64,000 nucleotides of DNA. Source: Osmia lignaria lignaria. Its lineage: Eukaryota; Arthropoda; Insecta; Hymenoptera; Megachilidae. Below, piece by piece: positions 27,624 to 38,571 of the stretch. How positions within the stretch are numbered: the first letter of the stretch is position 1; every line of letters begins with the position of its first letter. The notes beneath the pieces were generated by a model. The model did not search any database and was not told where the DNA came from. It saw only the letters and a list, made by a program, of their open reading frames with translations. The position numbers were made by a program, and so were the translations under genes. The stretch covers positions 21,452,001 through 21,516,000 of the forward strand of contig NW_027478162.1 of the NCBI RefSeq assembly GCF_051020975.1. Reading direction: 5' to 3'.

Positions 27624-30199
27624 TTGCAGATTTATCTCAAGGGAAGGGGCCTGACGGACATATTTCGAGATATTTCTTCTTCTTGTTGTTCTTCTTCTGC
27701 ACAGCTAAGCTGGAAGTGGCATTTGCGGCTCGCACTAGTGCAGAGTTATCTCAAAGAAAGGGGCCACGGTGTTTCTGTATCTCTATTATGTTGGTGCGGC
27801 TTCGGAACTTTTAAATATCTCGATATATCTCGAAAACTACGCTTGTGATCAAAAAATATCATAGAACATAAATTGTAGGAAACATAATTCTCTACAAAAA
27901 AGGTCTCTTAACATTTTGCCATAGCTCGCTTCGTTTCCGAGATATTTGCAGATATATCTCAAGGGAAGGGGCCTGACGGACATATTTCGAGATATTTCTT
28001 CTTCTTGTTGTACTTCTTCTGCACAGCTACGCTGGAAGTGGCATTTACAGCTCGCAATAGTGCAAAGTTATCTCAAAGAAAGGGGCGACGGTGTTTCTGT
28101 ATCTCTATTATGTTGGTGCGGCTTCGGAACTTTTAAATATCTTGATATATCTCGAGAACTACGCATCTGATCAAAAAATATCATAGAACATAAAAAGTAG
28201 GAAACTTAATTCTCTACAAAAAACGTCTCTTAACATTTTGCCATAGCTCGCTTCGTTTCCGAGATATTTGCAGATTTATCTCAAGGGAAGGGGCCTGACG
28301 GACATATTTCGAGATATTTCTTCTTCTTGTTGTTCTTCTTCTGCACCGCTAAGCTGGAAGTGGCATTTCCAGCTCGCAATAGTGCAGAGTTATCTCAAAG
28401 AAAGGAGCCACGGTGTTTCTGTATCTCTATTCTGTTGGTGCGGCTTCGGAACTTTTAAATATCTTGATATATCTCGAGAACTACGCATCTGATCAAAAAA
28501 TATCATAGAACATAATAAGTAGGAAACTTAATTCTCTACAAAAAAGGTCTCTTAACATTTTGCCATAGCTCACTTCCTTTCCGAGATATTTGCAGATTTA
28601 TCTCAAGGGAAGGGGCCTGACGGACATATTTCGAGATATTTCTTCTTCTTGTTGTTCTTCTTCTGCACAGCTAAGCTGGAAGTGGCATTTGCGGCTCGCA
28701 ATAGTGCAAAGTTATCTCAAAGAAAGGGGCCACGGTGTTTCTGTATCTCTATTATGTTGGTGCGGCTTCGGAACTTTTAAATATCTTGATATATCTCGAG
28801 AACTACGCGTCTGATCAAAAAATATCATAGAACATAAAAAGTAGGAAACATAATTCTCTACAAAAAAGGTCTCTTAACATTTTGCCATAGCTCGCTTCGT
28901 TTCCGAGATATTTGCAGGTTTATCTCAAGGGAAGGGGCCCAGCGGACATATTTCGAGATATTTCTGCTTCTTGTTGTTCTTCTTCTGCACAGCTAAACTG
29001 GAAGTGGCATTTCCAGCTCGCAATAGTGCAGAGTTATCTCAAAGAAAGGAGCCACGGTGTTTCTGTATCTCTATTCTGTTGGTGCGGCTTCGGAACTTTT
29101 AAATATCTTGATATATCTCGAGAACTACGCATCTGATCAAAAAATATCATAGAACATAATAAGTAGGAAACTTAGTTCTCTACAAAAAAGGTCTCTTAAC
29201 ATTTTGCCATAGCTCGCTTCGTTTCCGAGATATTTGCAGATTTATCTCAAGGGAAGGGGCCTGACGGACATATTTCGAGATATTTCTTCTTCTTGTTGTT
29301 CTTCTTCTGCACAGCTAAGCTGGAAGTGGCATTTGCGGCTCGCACTAGTGCAGAGTTATCTCAAAGAAAGGGGCCACGGTGTTTCTGTATCTCTATTATG
29401 TTGGTGCGGCTTCGGAACTTTTAAATATCTCGATATATCTCGAAAACTACGCTTCTGATCAAAAAATATCATAAAACATAAATTGTAGGAAACATAATTC
29501 TCTACAATAAAGGTCTCTTAACATTTTGCCATAGCTCGCTTCGTTTCCGAGATATTTGCAGATATATCTCAAGGGAAGGGGCCTGACGGACATATTTCGA
29601 GATATTTCTTCTTCTTGTTGTTCTTCTTCTGCACAGCTAAGCTGAAAGTGGCATTTACAGCTCGCAATAGTGCAAAGTTATCTCAAAGAAAGGGGCCACG
29701 GTGTTTCTGTATCTCTATTATGTTGGTGCGGCTTCGGAACTTTTAAATATCTCGATATATCTCGAGAACTACGCGTCTGATCAAAAAATATCATAGAACA
29801 TAAAAAGTAGGAAACATAATTCTCTACAAAAAAGGTCTCTTAACATTTTGCCATAGCTCGCTTCGTTTCCGAGATATTTGCAGATTTTTCTCAAGGCAAG
29901 GGGCCTGACGGACATATTTCGAGATATTTCTTCTTCTTGTTGTTCTTCTTCTGCACCGCTAAGCTGGAAGTGGCATTTGCGGCTCGCACTAGTGCAGAGT
30001 TATCTCAAAGAAAGCGGCCACGGTGTTTCTGTATCTCTATTATGTTGGTGCGGCTTCGGAACTTTTAAATATCTTGATATATCTCGAGAACTACGCGTCT
30101 GATCAAAAAATATCATAGAACATAAAAAGTAGGAAACATAATTCTCTACAAAAAAGGTCTCTTAACATTTTGCCATAGCTCGCTTCGTTTCCGAGATAT
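27624..30199 (+). repeat. Eight-unit derivative of the ten-unit block (2576 bp)
   Basis: It matches 24407-27623 at offset 3217 for the first two units and at offset 2576 (8 x 322) from 28590 to 30199. The difference, 641 bp, is two units minus the 3-bp deletion, and the junction lies in the hybrid unit at 28268. Shared rare variants include the ctcactt start (25995/28571), cttagttctc (26596/29172) and cataaaacata (26894/29472). Confidence 0.88.
28268..28589 (+). repeat. Hybrid monomer at a two-unit deletion joint
   Basis: The left part has gcaccgctaagctgg, as in 25051/27302. The right part has ttccagctcgcaatag, aaaggagccac and tattctgttgg, as in 25692. The switch lies between about 28354 and 28369. 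It is where the offset to the first block falls from 3217 to 2576, so this unit is the product of an in-register unequal exchange. Confidence 0.85.
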
Positions 30200-31165
30200 T
30201 TGCAGGTTTATCTCAAGGGAAGGGGCCCAGCGGACATATTTCGAGATATTTCTTCTTCTTGTTGTTCTTCTTCTGCACAGCTAAACTGGAAGTGGCATTT
30301 CCAGCTCGCAATAGTGCAGAGTTATCTCAAAGAAAGGAGCCACGGTGTTTCTGTATCTCTATTCTGTTGGTGCGGCTTCGGAACTTTTAAATATCTTGAT
30401 ATACCTCGAGAACTACGCATCTGATCAAAAAATATCATAGAACATAATAAGTAGGAAACTTAATTCTCTACAAAAAAGGTCTCTTAACGTTTTGCCATAG
30501 CTCGCTTCGTTTCCGAGATATTTGCAGATTTATCTCAAGGGAAGGGGCCTGACGGACTTATTTCGAGATATTTCTTCTTCTTGTTGTTCTTCTTCTGCAC
30601 AGCTAAGCTGGAAGTGGCATTTGCGGCTCGCACTAGTGCAGCGTTATCTCAAAGAAAGGGGCCACGGTGTTTCTGTATCTCTATTATGTTGGTGCGGCTT
30701 CGGAACTTTTAAATATCTTGATATATCTCGAGAACTACGCATCTGATCAAAAAATATCATAGAACATAAAAAGTAGGAAACTTAATTCTCTACAAAAACG
30801 GTCTCTTAACATTTTGCCATAGCTCGCTCCGTTTCCGAGATATTTGCAGATTTATCTCAAGGGAAGGGGCCTGACGGACATATTTCGAGATATTTCTTCT
30901 TCTTGTTGTTCTTCTTCTGCACAGCTAAGCTGGAAGTGGCATTTGCGGCTCGCACTAGTGCAGCGTTATCTCAAAGAAAGGGGCCACGGTGTTTCTGTAT
31001 CTCTATTATGTTGGTGCGGCTTCGGAACTTTTAAATATCTTGATATATCTCGAGAACTACGCATCTGATCAAAAAATATGATAGAACATAAAAAGTAGGA
31101 AACTTAATTCTCTACAAAAAAGGTCTCTTAACATTTTGCCATAGCTCGCTTCGTTTCCGAGATAT

Positions 31166-31487
31166 TTGCAGATTTATCTCAAGGGAAGGGGCCTGACGGA
31201 CATATTTCGAGATATTTCTTATTCTTGTTGTTCTTCTTCTGCACAGCTAAGCTGGAAGTGGCATTTGCAGCTCGCAATAGTGCAGAGTAATCTCAAGGAA
31301 AGGGGCCACGGTGTTTCTGTATCTCTATTATGTTGGTGCGGCTTCGGAACTTTTAAATATCTTGATATATCTCGAGAACTACGCATCTGATCAAAAAATA
31401 TCATAGAACATAAAAAGTAGGAAACTTAATTCTCTACAAAAACGGTCTCTTAACATTTTGCCATAGCTCGCTTCGTTTCCGAGATAT
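31166..31487 (+). repeat. Unit with gagtaatctcaagg allele, repeated at 32454
   Basis: The rare gagtaatctcaaggaaagg is shared only with the unit at 32454, four units (1288 bp) away. The units at 30522 and 33098 share a private cggacttattt, eight units (2576 bp) apart. Together they show short-range duplication in 30.5-33.4 kb. Confidence 0.75.
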
Positions 31488-34400
31488 TTGCAGATTTATC
31501 TCAAGGGAAGGGGCCTGACGGACATATTTCGAGATATTTCTTCTTCTTGTTGTTCTTCTTCTGCACAGCTAAGCTGGAAGTGGCATTTGCGGCTCGCACT
31601 AGTGCAGCGTTATCTCAAAGAATGGGGCCACGGTGTTTCTGTATCTCTATTATGTTGGTGCGGCTTCGGAACTTTTAAATATCTTGATATATCTCGAGAA
31701 CTACGCATCTGATCAAAAAATATGATAGAACATAAAAAGTAGGAAACTTAATTCTCTACAAAAAAGGTCTCTTAACATTTTGCGATAGCTCGCTTCGTTT
31801 CCGAGATATTTGCAGATTTATCTCAAGGGAAGGGGCATGACGGACATATTTCGAGATATTTCTTCTTCTTGTTGTTCTTCTTCTGCACAGCTAAGCTGGA
31901 AGTGGCATTTGCGGCTCGCACTAGTGCAGAGTTATCTCAAAGAAAGGGGCCACGGTGTTTCTGTATCTCTATTATGTTGGTGCGGCTTCGGAACTTTTAA
32001 ATATCTCGATATATCTCGAAAACTACGCTTCTGATCAAAAAATATCATAGAACATAAATTGTAGCAAAAATAATTCTCTGCAAAAAAGTTCTCTTAACAT
32101 TTTGCCATAGCTCGCTTCGTTTCCGAGATATTTGCAGATATATCTCAAGGGAAGGGGCCTGACGGACATATTTCGAGATATTTCTTCTTCTTGTTGTTCT
32201 TCTTCTGCACAGCTAACCTGGAAGTGGCATTTGCAGCTCGCAATAGTGCAGAGTTATCTCAAAGAAAGGGGCCACGGTGTTTCTGTATCTCTATTATGTT
32301 GGTGCGGCTTCGGAACTTTTAAATATCTTGATATATCTCGAGAACTACGCATCTGATCAAAAAATATCATAGAACATAAAAAGTAGGAAACTTAATTCTC
32401 TACAAAAAAGGTCTCTTAACATTTTGCCATAGCTCGCTTCGTTTCCGAGATATTTGCAGATTTATCTCAAGGGAAGGGGCCTGACGGACATATTTCGAGA
32501 TATTTCTTCTTCTTGTTGTTCTTCTTCTGCACAGCTAAGCTGGAAGTGGCATTTGCAGCTCGCAATAGTGCAGAGTAATCTCAAGGAAAGGGGCCACGGT
32601 GTTTCTGTATGTCTATTATGTTGGTGCGGCTTCGGAACTTTTAAATATCTTGATATATCTCGAGAACTACGCATCTGATCAAAAAATATCATAGAACATA
32701 AAAAGAAGGAAACTTAATTCTCTACAAAAACGGTCTCTTAACATTTTGCCATAGCTCGCTTCGTTTCCGAGATATTTGCAGATTTATCTCAAGGGAAGGG
32801 GCCTGACGGACATATTTCGAGATATTTCTTCTTCTTGTTGTTCTTCTTCTGCACAGCTAAGCTGGAAGTGTCATTTGCGGCTCGCACTAGTGCACAGTTA
32901 TCTCAAAGAAAGGGGCCACGGTGTTTCTGTATCTCTGTTATGTTGGTGCGGCTTCGGAACTTTTAAATATCTCGATATATCTCGAAAACTACGCTTCTGA
33001 TCAAAAAATATCATAGAACATAAATTGTAGGAAACATAATTCTCTACAAAAAAGTTCTCTTAACATTTTGCCATAGCTCGCTTCGTTTCCGAGATATTTG
33101 CAGATTTATCTCAAGGGAAGGGGCCTGACGGACTTATTTCGAGATATTTCTTCTTCTTGTTGTTCTTCTTCTGCACAGCTAAGCTGGAAGTGGCATTTGC
33201 GGCTCGCACTAGTGCAGCGTTATCTCAAAGAAAGGGGCCACGGTGTTTCTGTATCTCTATTATGTTGGTGCGGCTTCGGAACTTTTAAATATCTTGATAT
33301 ATCTCGAGAACTACGCATCTGATCAAAAAATATGATAGAACATAAAAAGTAGGAAACTTAATTCTCTACAAAAAAGGTCTCTTAACATTTTGCCATAGCT
33401 CGCTTCGTTTCCGAGATATTTGCAGATTTATCTCAAGGGAAGGGGCCTGACGGACATATTTCGAGATATTTCTTCTTCTTGTTGTTCTTCTTCTGCACAG
33501 CTAAGCTGGAAGTGGCATTTGCGGCTCGCACTAGTGCAGAGTTATCTCAAAGAAAGGGGCCACGGTGTTTCTGTATCTCTATTATGTTGGTGCGGCTTCG
33601 GAACTTTTAAATATCTCGATATATCTCGAAAACTACGCTTCTGATCAAAAAATATCATAGAACATAAATAGTAGGAAACTTAATTCTCTACAAAAAAGGT
33701 CTCTTAACATTTTGCCATAGCTCGCTTCGTTTCCGAGATATTTGCAGATTTATCTCAAGGGAAGGGGCCTGACGGACATATTTCGAGATATTTCTTCTTC
33801 TTGTTGTTCTTCTTCTGCACAGCTAACCTGGAAGTGGCATTTGCAGCTCGCAATAGTGCAGAGTTATCTCAAAGAAAGGGGCCACGGTGTTTCTGTATCT
33901 CTATTATGTTGGTGCGGCTTCGGAACTTTTAAATATCTTGATATATCTCGAGAACTACGCATCTGATCAAAAAATATCATAGAACATAAAAAGTAGGAAA
34001 CTTAATTCTCTACAAAAACGGTCTCTTAACATTTTGCCATAGCTCGCTTCGTTTCCGAGATATTTGCAGATTTATCTCAAGGGAAGGGGCCTGACGGACA
34101 TATTTCGAGATATTTCTTCTTCTTGTTGTTCTTCTTCTGCACAGCTAAGCTGGAAGTGGCATTTGCGGCTCGCACTAGTGCAGAGTTATCTCAAAGAAAG
34201 GGGCCACGGTGTTTCTGTATCTCTATTATGTTGGTGCGGCTTCGGAACTTTTAAATATCTTGATATATCTCGAGAACTACGCATCTGATCAAAAAATATC
34301 ATAGAACATAAATAGTAGGAAACTTAATTCTCTACAAAAAAGGTCTCTCAACATTTTGCCATAGCTCTCTTCGTTTCCGAGATATTTGCAGATTTATCTC

Positions 34401-34709
34401 AAGGGAAGGGGCCTGACGGACATATTTCGAGATATTTCTTATTCTTGTTGTTCTTCTTCTGCACAGCTAAACTGGAAGTGGCATTTGCAGCTCGCAATAG
34501 TGCAGAGTTATCTCAAAGAAAGGGGCCACGGTGTTTCTGTATCTCTATTATGTTGGTGCGGCTTCGGAACTTTTAAATATCTCGATATATCTCGAAAACT
34601 ACGCATCTGATCAAAAAATATCATAGAACATAAAAAGTAGGAAACTTAATTCTCTACAAAAAAGGTCTCTTAACATTTTGCCATAGCTCGCTTCGTTTCC
34701 GAGATATTT

Positions 34710-34849
34710 GCAGGTTTATCTCAAGGGAAGGGGCCTAACGGACATATTTCGAGATATTTCTTCTTCTTGTTGTTCTTCTTCTGCACAGCTAAGCTGGAAG
34801 TGGCATTTGCGGCTCGCACTAGTGCAGAGTTATCTCAAAGAAAGGGGCC
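34710..34849 (+). repeat. Internal 26-bp direct repeat within the monomer (114-bp spacing)
   Basis: 34710-34735 (gcag..ttatctcaa..gaaggggcc) and 34824-34849 (gcagagttatctcaaa..aaggggcc) match at 22 of 26 positions; units with the commoner gcagattt allele match at 23. The spacing is 114 bases. The pair suggests that the monomer itself grew by a partial internal duplication, and it is the substrate of the 114-bp deletion in the unit at 44365. Confidence 0.85.
34735..34788 (+). other. 3'-splice-site-like element: branch-like word, pyrimidine tract, CAG
   Basis: A CTAAC (CTGAC in most units) matching the metazoan branch-point consensus lies about 50 bases upstream of a CAG. The gap contains an unbroken TTC/TTG-rich pyrimidine tract. 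The arrangement is repeated about once per 322 bases. No exon is recognisable on either side, so this is a chance or latent resemblance unless transcripts show otherwise. The tract is also a trinucleotide slippage substrate: the two 3-bp deletions in the window are here. Confidence 0.3.
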
Positions 34850-35673
34850 ACGGTGTTTCTGTATCTCTATTATGTTGGTGCGGCTTCGGAACTTTTAAAT
34901 ATCTCGATATATCTCGAAAACTACGCTTCTGATCAAAAAATATCATAGAACATAAATTGTAGGAAACATAATTCTCTACAAAAAAGTTCTCTTAACATTT
35001 TGCCATAGCTCGCTTCGTTTCCGAGATATTTGCAGATATATCTCAAGGGAAGGGGCCTGACGGACATATTTCGAGATATTTCTTCTTCTTGTTGTTCTTC
35101 TTCTGCACAGCTAACCTGGAAGTGGCATTTGCAGCTCGCAATAGTGCAGAGTTATCTCAAAGAAAGGGGCCACGGTGTTTCTGTATCTCTATTATGTTGG
35201 TGCGGCTTCGGAACTTTTAAATATCTCGATATATCTCGAAAACTACGCTTGTGATCAAAAAATATCATAGAACATAAATTGTAGGAAACATAATTCTCTA
35301 CAAAAAAGGTCTCTTAACATTTTGCCATAGCTCGCTTCGTTTCCGAGATATTTGCAGATATATCTCAAGGGAAGGGGCCTGACGGACATATTTCGAGATA
35401 TTTCTTCTTCTTGTTGTACTTCTTCTGCACAGCTAAGCTGGAAGTGGCATTTACAGCTCGCAATAGTGCAAAGTTATCTCAAAGAAAGGGGCGACGGTGT
35501 TTCTGTATCTCTATTATGTTGGTGCGGCTTCGGAACTTTTAAATATCTTGATATATCTCGAGAACTACGCATCTGATCAAAAAATATCATAGAACATAAA
35601 AAGTAGGAAACTTAATTCTCTACAAAAACGGTCTCTTAACATTTTGCCATAGCTCGCTTCGTTTCCGAGATAT

Positions 35674-35995
35674 TTGCAGATTTATCTCAAGGGAAGGGGC
35701 CTGACGGACATATTTCGAGATATTTCTTCTTCTTGTTGTTCTTCTTCTGCACAGCTAAGCTGGAAGTGGCATTTGCGGCTCGCACTAGTGCAGAGTTATC
35801 TCAAAGAAAGGGGCCACGGTGTTTCTGTATCTCTATTATGTTGGTGCGGCTTCGGAACTTTTAAATATCTTGATATATCTCGAGAACTACGCATCTGATC
35901 AAAAAATATCATAGAACATAAATAGTAGGAAACTTAATTCTCTACAAAAAAGGTCTCTCAACATTTTGCCATAGCTCTCTTCGTTTCCGAGATAT
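35674..35995 (+). repeat. Reference monomer, class B tail
   Basis: This full unit has the alternative tail: cttgatatatctcgagaact, cgcatctgatc, and a (t/a)agtaggaaactta segment. Class B changes the first ATATCTCG to ATATCTTG and creates a CTCGAG palindrome. The two tail haplotypes are usually inherited as blocks about 100 bases long. Recombinants exist: 7342 has an A-type first half and a B-type second half, 17002 has B then A, and 34386 has ctcgaaaact with cgcatctg. Confidence 0.9.
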
Positions 35996-36961
35996 TTGCA
36001 GATTTATCTCAAGGGAAGGGGCCTGACGGACATATTTCGAGATATTTCTTATTCTTGTTGTTCTTCTTCTGCACAGCTAAGCTGGAAGTGGCATTTGCAG
36101 CTCGCAATAGTGCAGAGTTATCTCAAAGAAAGGGGCCACGGTGTTTCTGTATCTCTATTATGTTGGTGCGGCTTCGGAACTTTTAAATATCTCGATATAT
36201 CTCGAAAACTACGCATCTGATCAAAAAATATCATAGAACATAAAAAGTAGGAAACTTAATTCTCTACAAAAAAGGTCTCTTAACATTTTGCCATAGCTCG
36301 CTTCGTTTCCGAGATATTTGCAGGTTTATCTCAAGGGAAGGGGCCTAACGGACATATTTCGAGATATTTCTTCTTCTTGTTGTTCTTCTTCTGCACAGCT
36401 AAGCTGGAAGTGGCATTTGCGGCTCGGACTAGTGCAGAGTTATCTCAAAGAAAGGGGCCACGGTGTTTCTGTATCTCTATTATGTTGGTGCGGCTTCGGA
36501 ACTTTTAAATATCTCGATATATCTCGAAAACTACGCTTCTGATCAAAAAATATCATAGAACATAAATTGTAGGAAACATAATTCTCTACAAAAAAGTTCT
36601 CTTAACATTTTGCCATAGCTCGCTTCGTTTCCGAGATATTTGCAGATATATCTCAAGGGAAGGGGCCTGACGGACATATTTCGAGATATTTCTTCTTCTT
36701 GTTGTTCTTCTTCTGCACAGCTAACCTGGAAGTGGCATTTGCAGCTCGCAATAGTGCAGAGTTATCTCAAAGAAAGGGGCCACGGTGTTTCTGTATCTCT
36801 ATTATGTTGGTGCGGCTTCGGAACTTTTAAATATCTTGATATATCTCGAGAACTACGCATCTGATCAAAAAATATCATAGAACATAAATAGTAGGAAACT
36901 TAATTCTCTACAAAAAAGGTCTCTCAACATTTTGCCATAGCTCTCTTCGTCTCCGAGATAT
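35674..36961 (+). repeat. Four-unit copy of 34064-35351
   Basis: It matches at offset 1610. The last three units (35996-36961) are themselves the first period of a three-unit repeat continuing at 36962. Confidence 0.85.
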
Positions 36962-37927
36962 TTGCAGATTTATCTCAAGGGAAGGGGCCTGACGGACATA
37001 TTTCGAGATATTTCTTATTCTTGTTGTTCTTCTTCTGCACAGCTAAGCTGGAAGTGGCATTTGCAGCTCGCAATAGTGCAGAGTTATCTCAAAGAAAGGG
37101 GCCACGGTGTTTCTGTATCTCTATTATGTTGGTGCGGCTTCGGAACTTTTAAATATCTCGATATATCTCGAAAACTACGCATCTGATCAAAAAATATCAT
37201 AGAACATAAAAAGTAGGGAACTTAATTCTCTACAAAAAAGGTCTCTAAACATTTTGCCATAGCTCGCTTCGTTTCCGAGATATTTGCAGGTTTATCTCAA
37301 GGGAAGGGGCCTAACGGACATATTTCGAGATATTTCTTCTTCTTGTTGTTCTTCTTCTGCACAGCTAAGCTGGAAGTGGCATTTGCGGCTCGCACTAGTG
37401 CAGAGTTATCTCAAAGAAAGGGGCCACGGTGTTTCTGTATCTCTATTATGTTGGTGCGGCTTCGGAACTTTTAGATATCTCGATATATCTCGAAAACTAC
37501 GCTTCTGATCAAAAAATATCATAGAACATAAATTGTAGGAAACATAATTCTCTACAAAAAAGTTCTCTTAACATTTTGCCATAGCTCGCTTCGTTTCCGA
37601 GATATTTGCAGATATATCTCAAGGGAAGGGGCCTGACGGACATATTTCGAGATATTTCTTCTTCTTGTTGTTCTTCTTCTGCACAGCTAACCTGGAAGTG
37701 GCATTTGCAGCTCGCAATAGTGCAGAGTTATCTCAAAGAAAGGGGCCACGGTGTTTCTGTATCTCTATTATGTTGGTGCGGCTTCGGAACTTTTAAATAT
37801 CTTGATATATCTCGAGAACTACGCATCTGATCAAAAAATATCATAGAACATAAAAAGTAGGAAACTTAATTCTCTACAAAAAAGGTCTCTGAACATTTTG
37901 CCATAGCTCGCTTCGTTTCCGAGATAT
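35996..37927 (+). repeat. Three-unit higher-order repeat, two periods of 966 bp
   Basis: The order cttattcttg unit, gcaggtttatc/cctaacgg unit, gctaacctgg unit occurs at 35996-36961 and again at 36962-37927. The second period has a private ttttagatatctcg at 37470, used below to trace the origin of the truncated unit at 44365. Confidence 0.88.
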
Positions 37928-38571
37928 TTGCAGATTTATCTCAAGGGAAGGGGCCTGACGGACATATTTCGAGATATTTCTTCTTCTTGTTGTTCTTCTT
38001 CTGCACAGCTAAGCTGGAAGTGGCATGTGCAGCTCGCAATAGTGCAGAGTTATCTCAAAGAAAGGGGCCACGGTGTTTCTGTATCTCTATTATGTTGGTG
38101 CGGCTTCGGAACTTTTAAATATCTTGATATATCTCGAGAACTACGCATCTGATCAAAAAATATCATAGAACATAAAAAGTAGGAAACTTAATTCTCTACA
38201 AAAACGGTCTCTTAACATTTTGCCATAGCTCGCTTCGTTTCCGAGATATTTGCAGATTTATCTCAAGGGAAGGGGCCTGACGGACATATTTCGAGATATT
38301 TCTTCTTCTTGTTGTTCTTCTTCTGCACAGCTAAGCTGGAAGTGGCATTTGCGGCTCGCACTAGTGCAGCGTTATCTCAAAGAAGGGGGCCACGGTGTTT
38401 CTGTATCACTATTATGTTGGTGCGGCTTCGGAACTTTTAAATATCTTGATATATCTCGAGAACTACGCATCTGATCAAAAAATATCATAGAACATAAAAA
38501 GTAGGAAACTTAATTCTCTACAAAAAAGGTCTCTTAACATTTTGCCATAGCTCGCTTCGTTTCCGAGATAT

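Larger units (their letters stand above)
34700..34916. promoter_or_regulatory. Four phased CGAGATAT/ATATCTCG octamers (example unit)
   Basis: The octamer CGAGATAT occurs on the + strand at 34700-34707 and 34750-34757, exactly 50 bases apart. Its reverse complement occurs at 34899-34906 and 34909-34916, exactly 10 bases apart. The same layout is found at 250, 300, 449 and 459 in the unit at 258 and recurs through the array, with the third copy degraded to ATATCTTG in class B. The second and fourth copies sit in an 11-base inverted repeat (tttcgagatat/atatctcgaaa). Spacing in whole helical turns would suit a dimeric or multivalent DNA-binding protein; that function is inference. Confidence 0.45.
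34708..34932 (+). other. Recurrent 74-codon non-ATG open frame (example); not called as a gene
   Basis: Starting at TTG, 74 sense codons run to a TGA. The frame is preceded 7 codons upstream by a TAG. The predicted peptide is Ser/Cys-rich at residues 17-26 and Trp-rich near residues 30-32. It has no signal peptide, membrane segment or family motif that I recognise. The frame is open in 185 of 197 near-full-length units. Against coding: most units have no in-frame ATG; 322 is not divisible by 3, so the frame cannot run on between units; stop alleles are amplified in the array (TGA at 25370, 26980, 29556, 39535, 54555, 58097, and at 42111 and 47471); and other frames of the same segment are also open in places. 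Confidence 0.75.
34708..35029 (+). repeat. Reference monomer, class A tail
   Basis: This is a typical full unit used to give landmark positions. It starts at TTGCAG (34708). The pyrimidine tract is 34757-34782, ending in a CAG at 34788. The inverted word cagct-a-agctg is 34786-34796, the palindrome gcactagtgc is 34816-34825, and tctgcac/gtgcaga form 7-bp arms at 34780-34786 and 34822-34828. Tandem ATATCTCG words lie at 34899-34906 and 34909-34916. TGATCA is 34930-34935 and A6 tracts are at 34935-34940 and 34980-34985. Class A is defined by ctcgatatatctcgaaaact, cgcttctgatc and attgtaggaaacata. Its 5' part has the less common gcaggtttatc and cctaacgg alleles. Confidence 0.93.
34064..35673 (+). 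repeat. Five-unit block, copy 1
   Basis: The units at 34064, 34386 (cttattcttg), 34708 (gcaggtttatc, cctaacgg) and 35030 (gctaacctgg) recur in the same order at 35674, 35996, 36318 and 36640, offset 1610. The fifth unit (35352, gtacttcttctg/ggggcgacgg) belongs to the 24.4 kb block family and has no counterpart in copy 2. Confidence 0.88.

Noticed and set aside
34750..34768. CENP-B box
   Set aside because: The TTCGnnnnA half can be read in tttcgagata, but the required CGGG is absent in every unit I read on both strands.
34757..34782. Independent microsatellite locus
   Set aside because: The TTC/TTG tract is a fixed part of each monomer with almost constant length; only two units differ, by one triplet.
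35841..35900. Promoter TATA-like words in the ATATATC region
   Set aside because: The stretch is simple AT-rich sequence within the ATATCTCG tandem; there is no initiator, downstream gene or positional evidence for transcription start.
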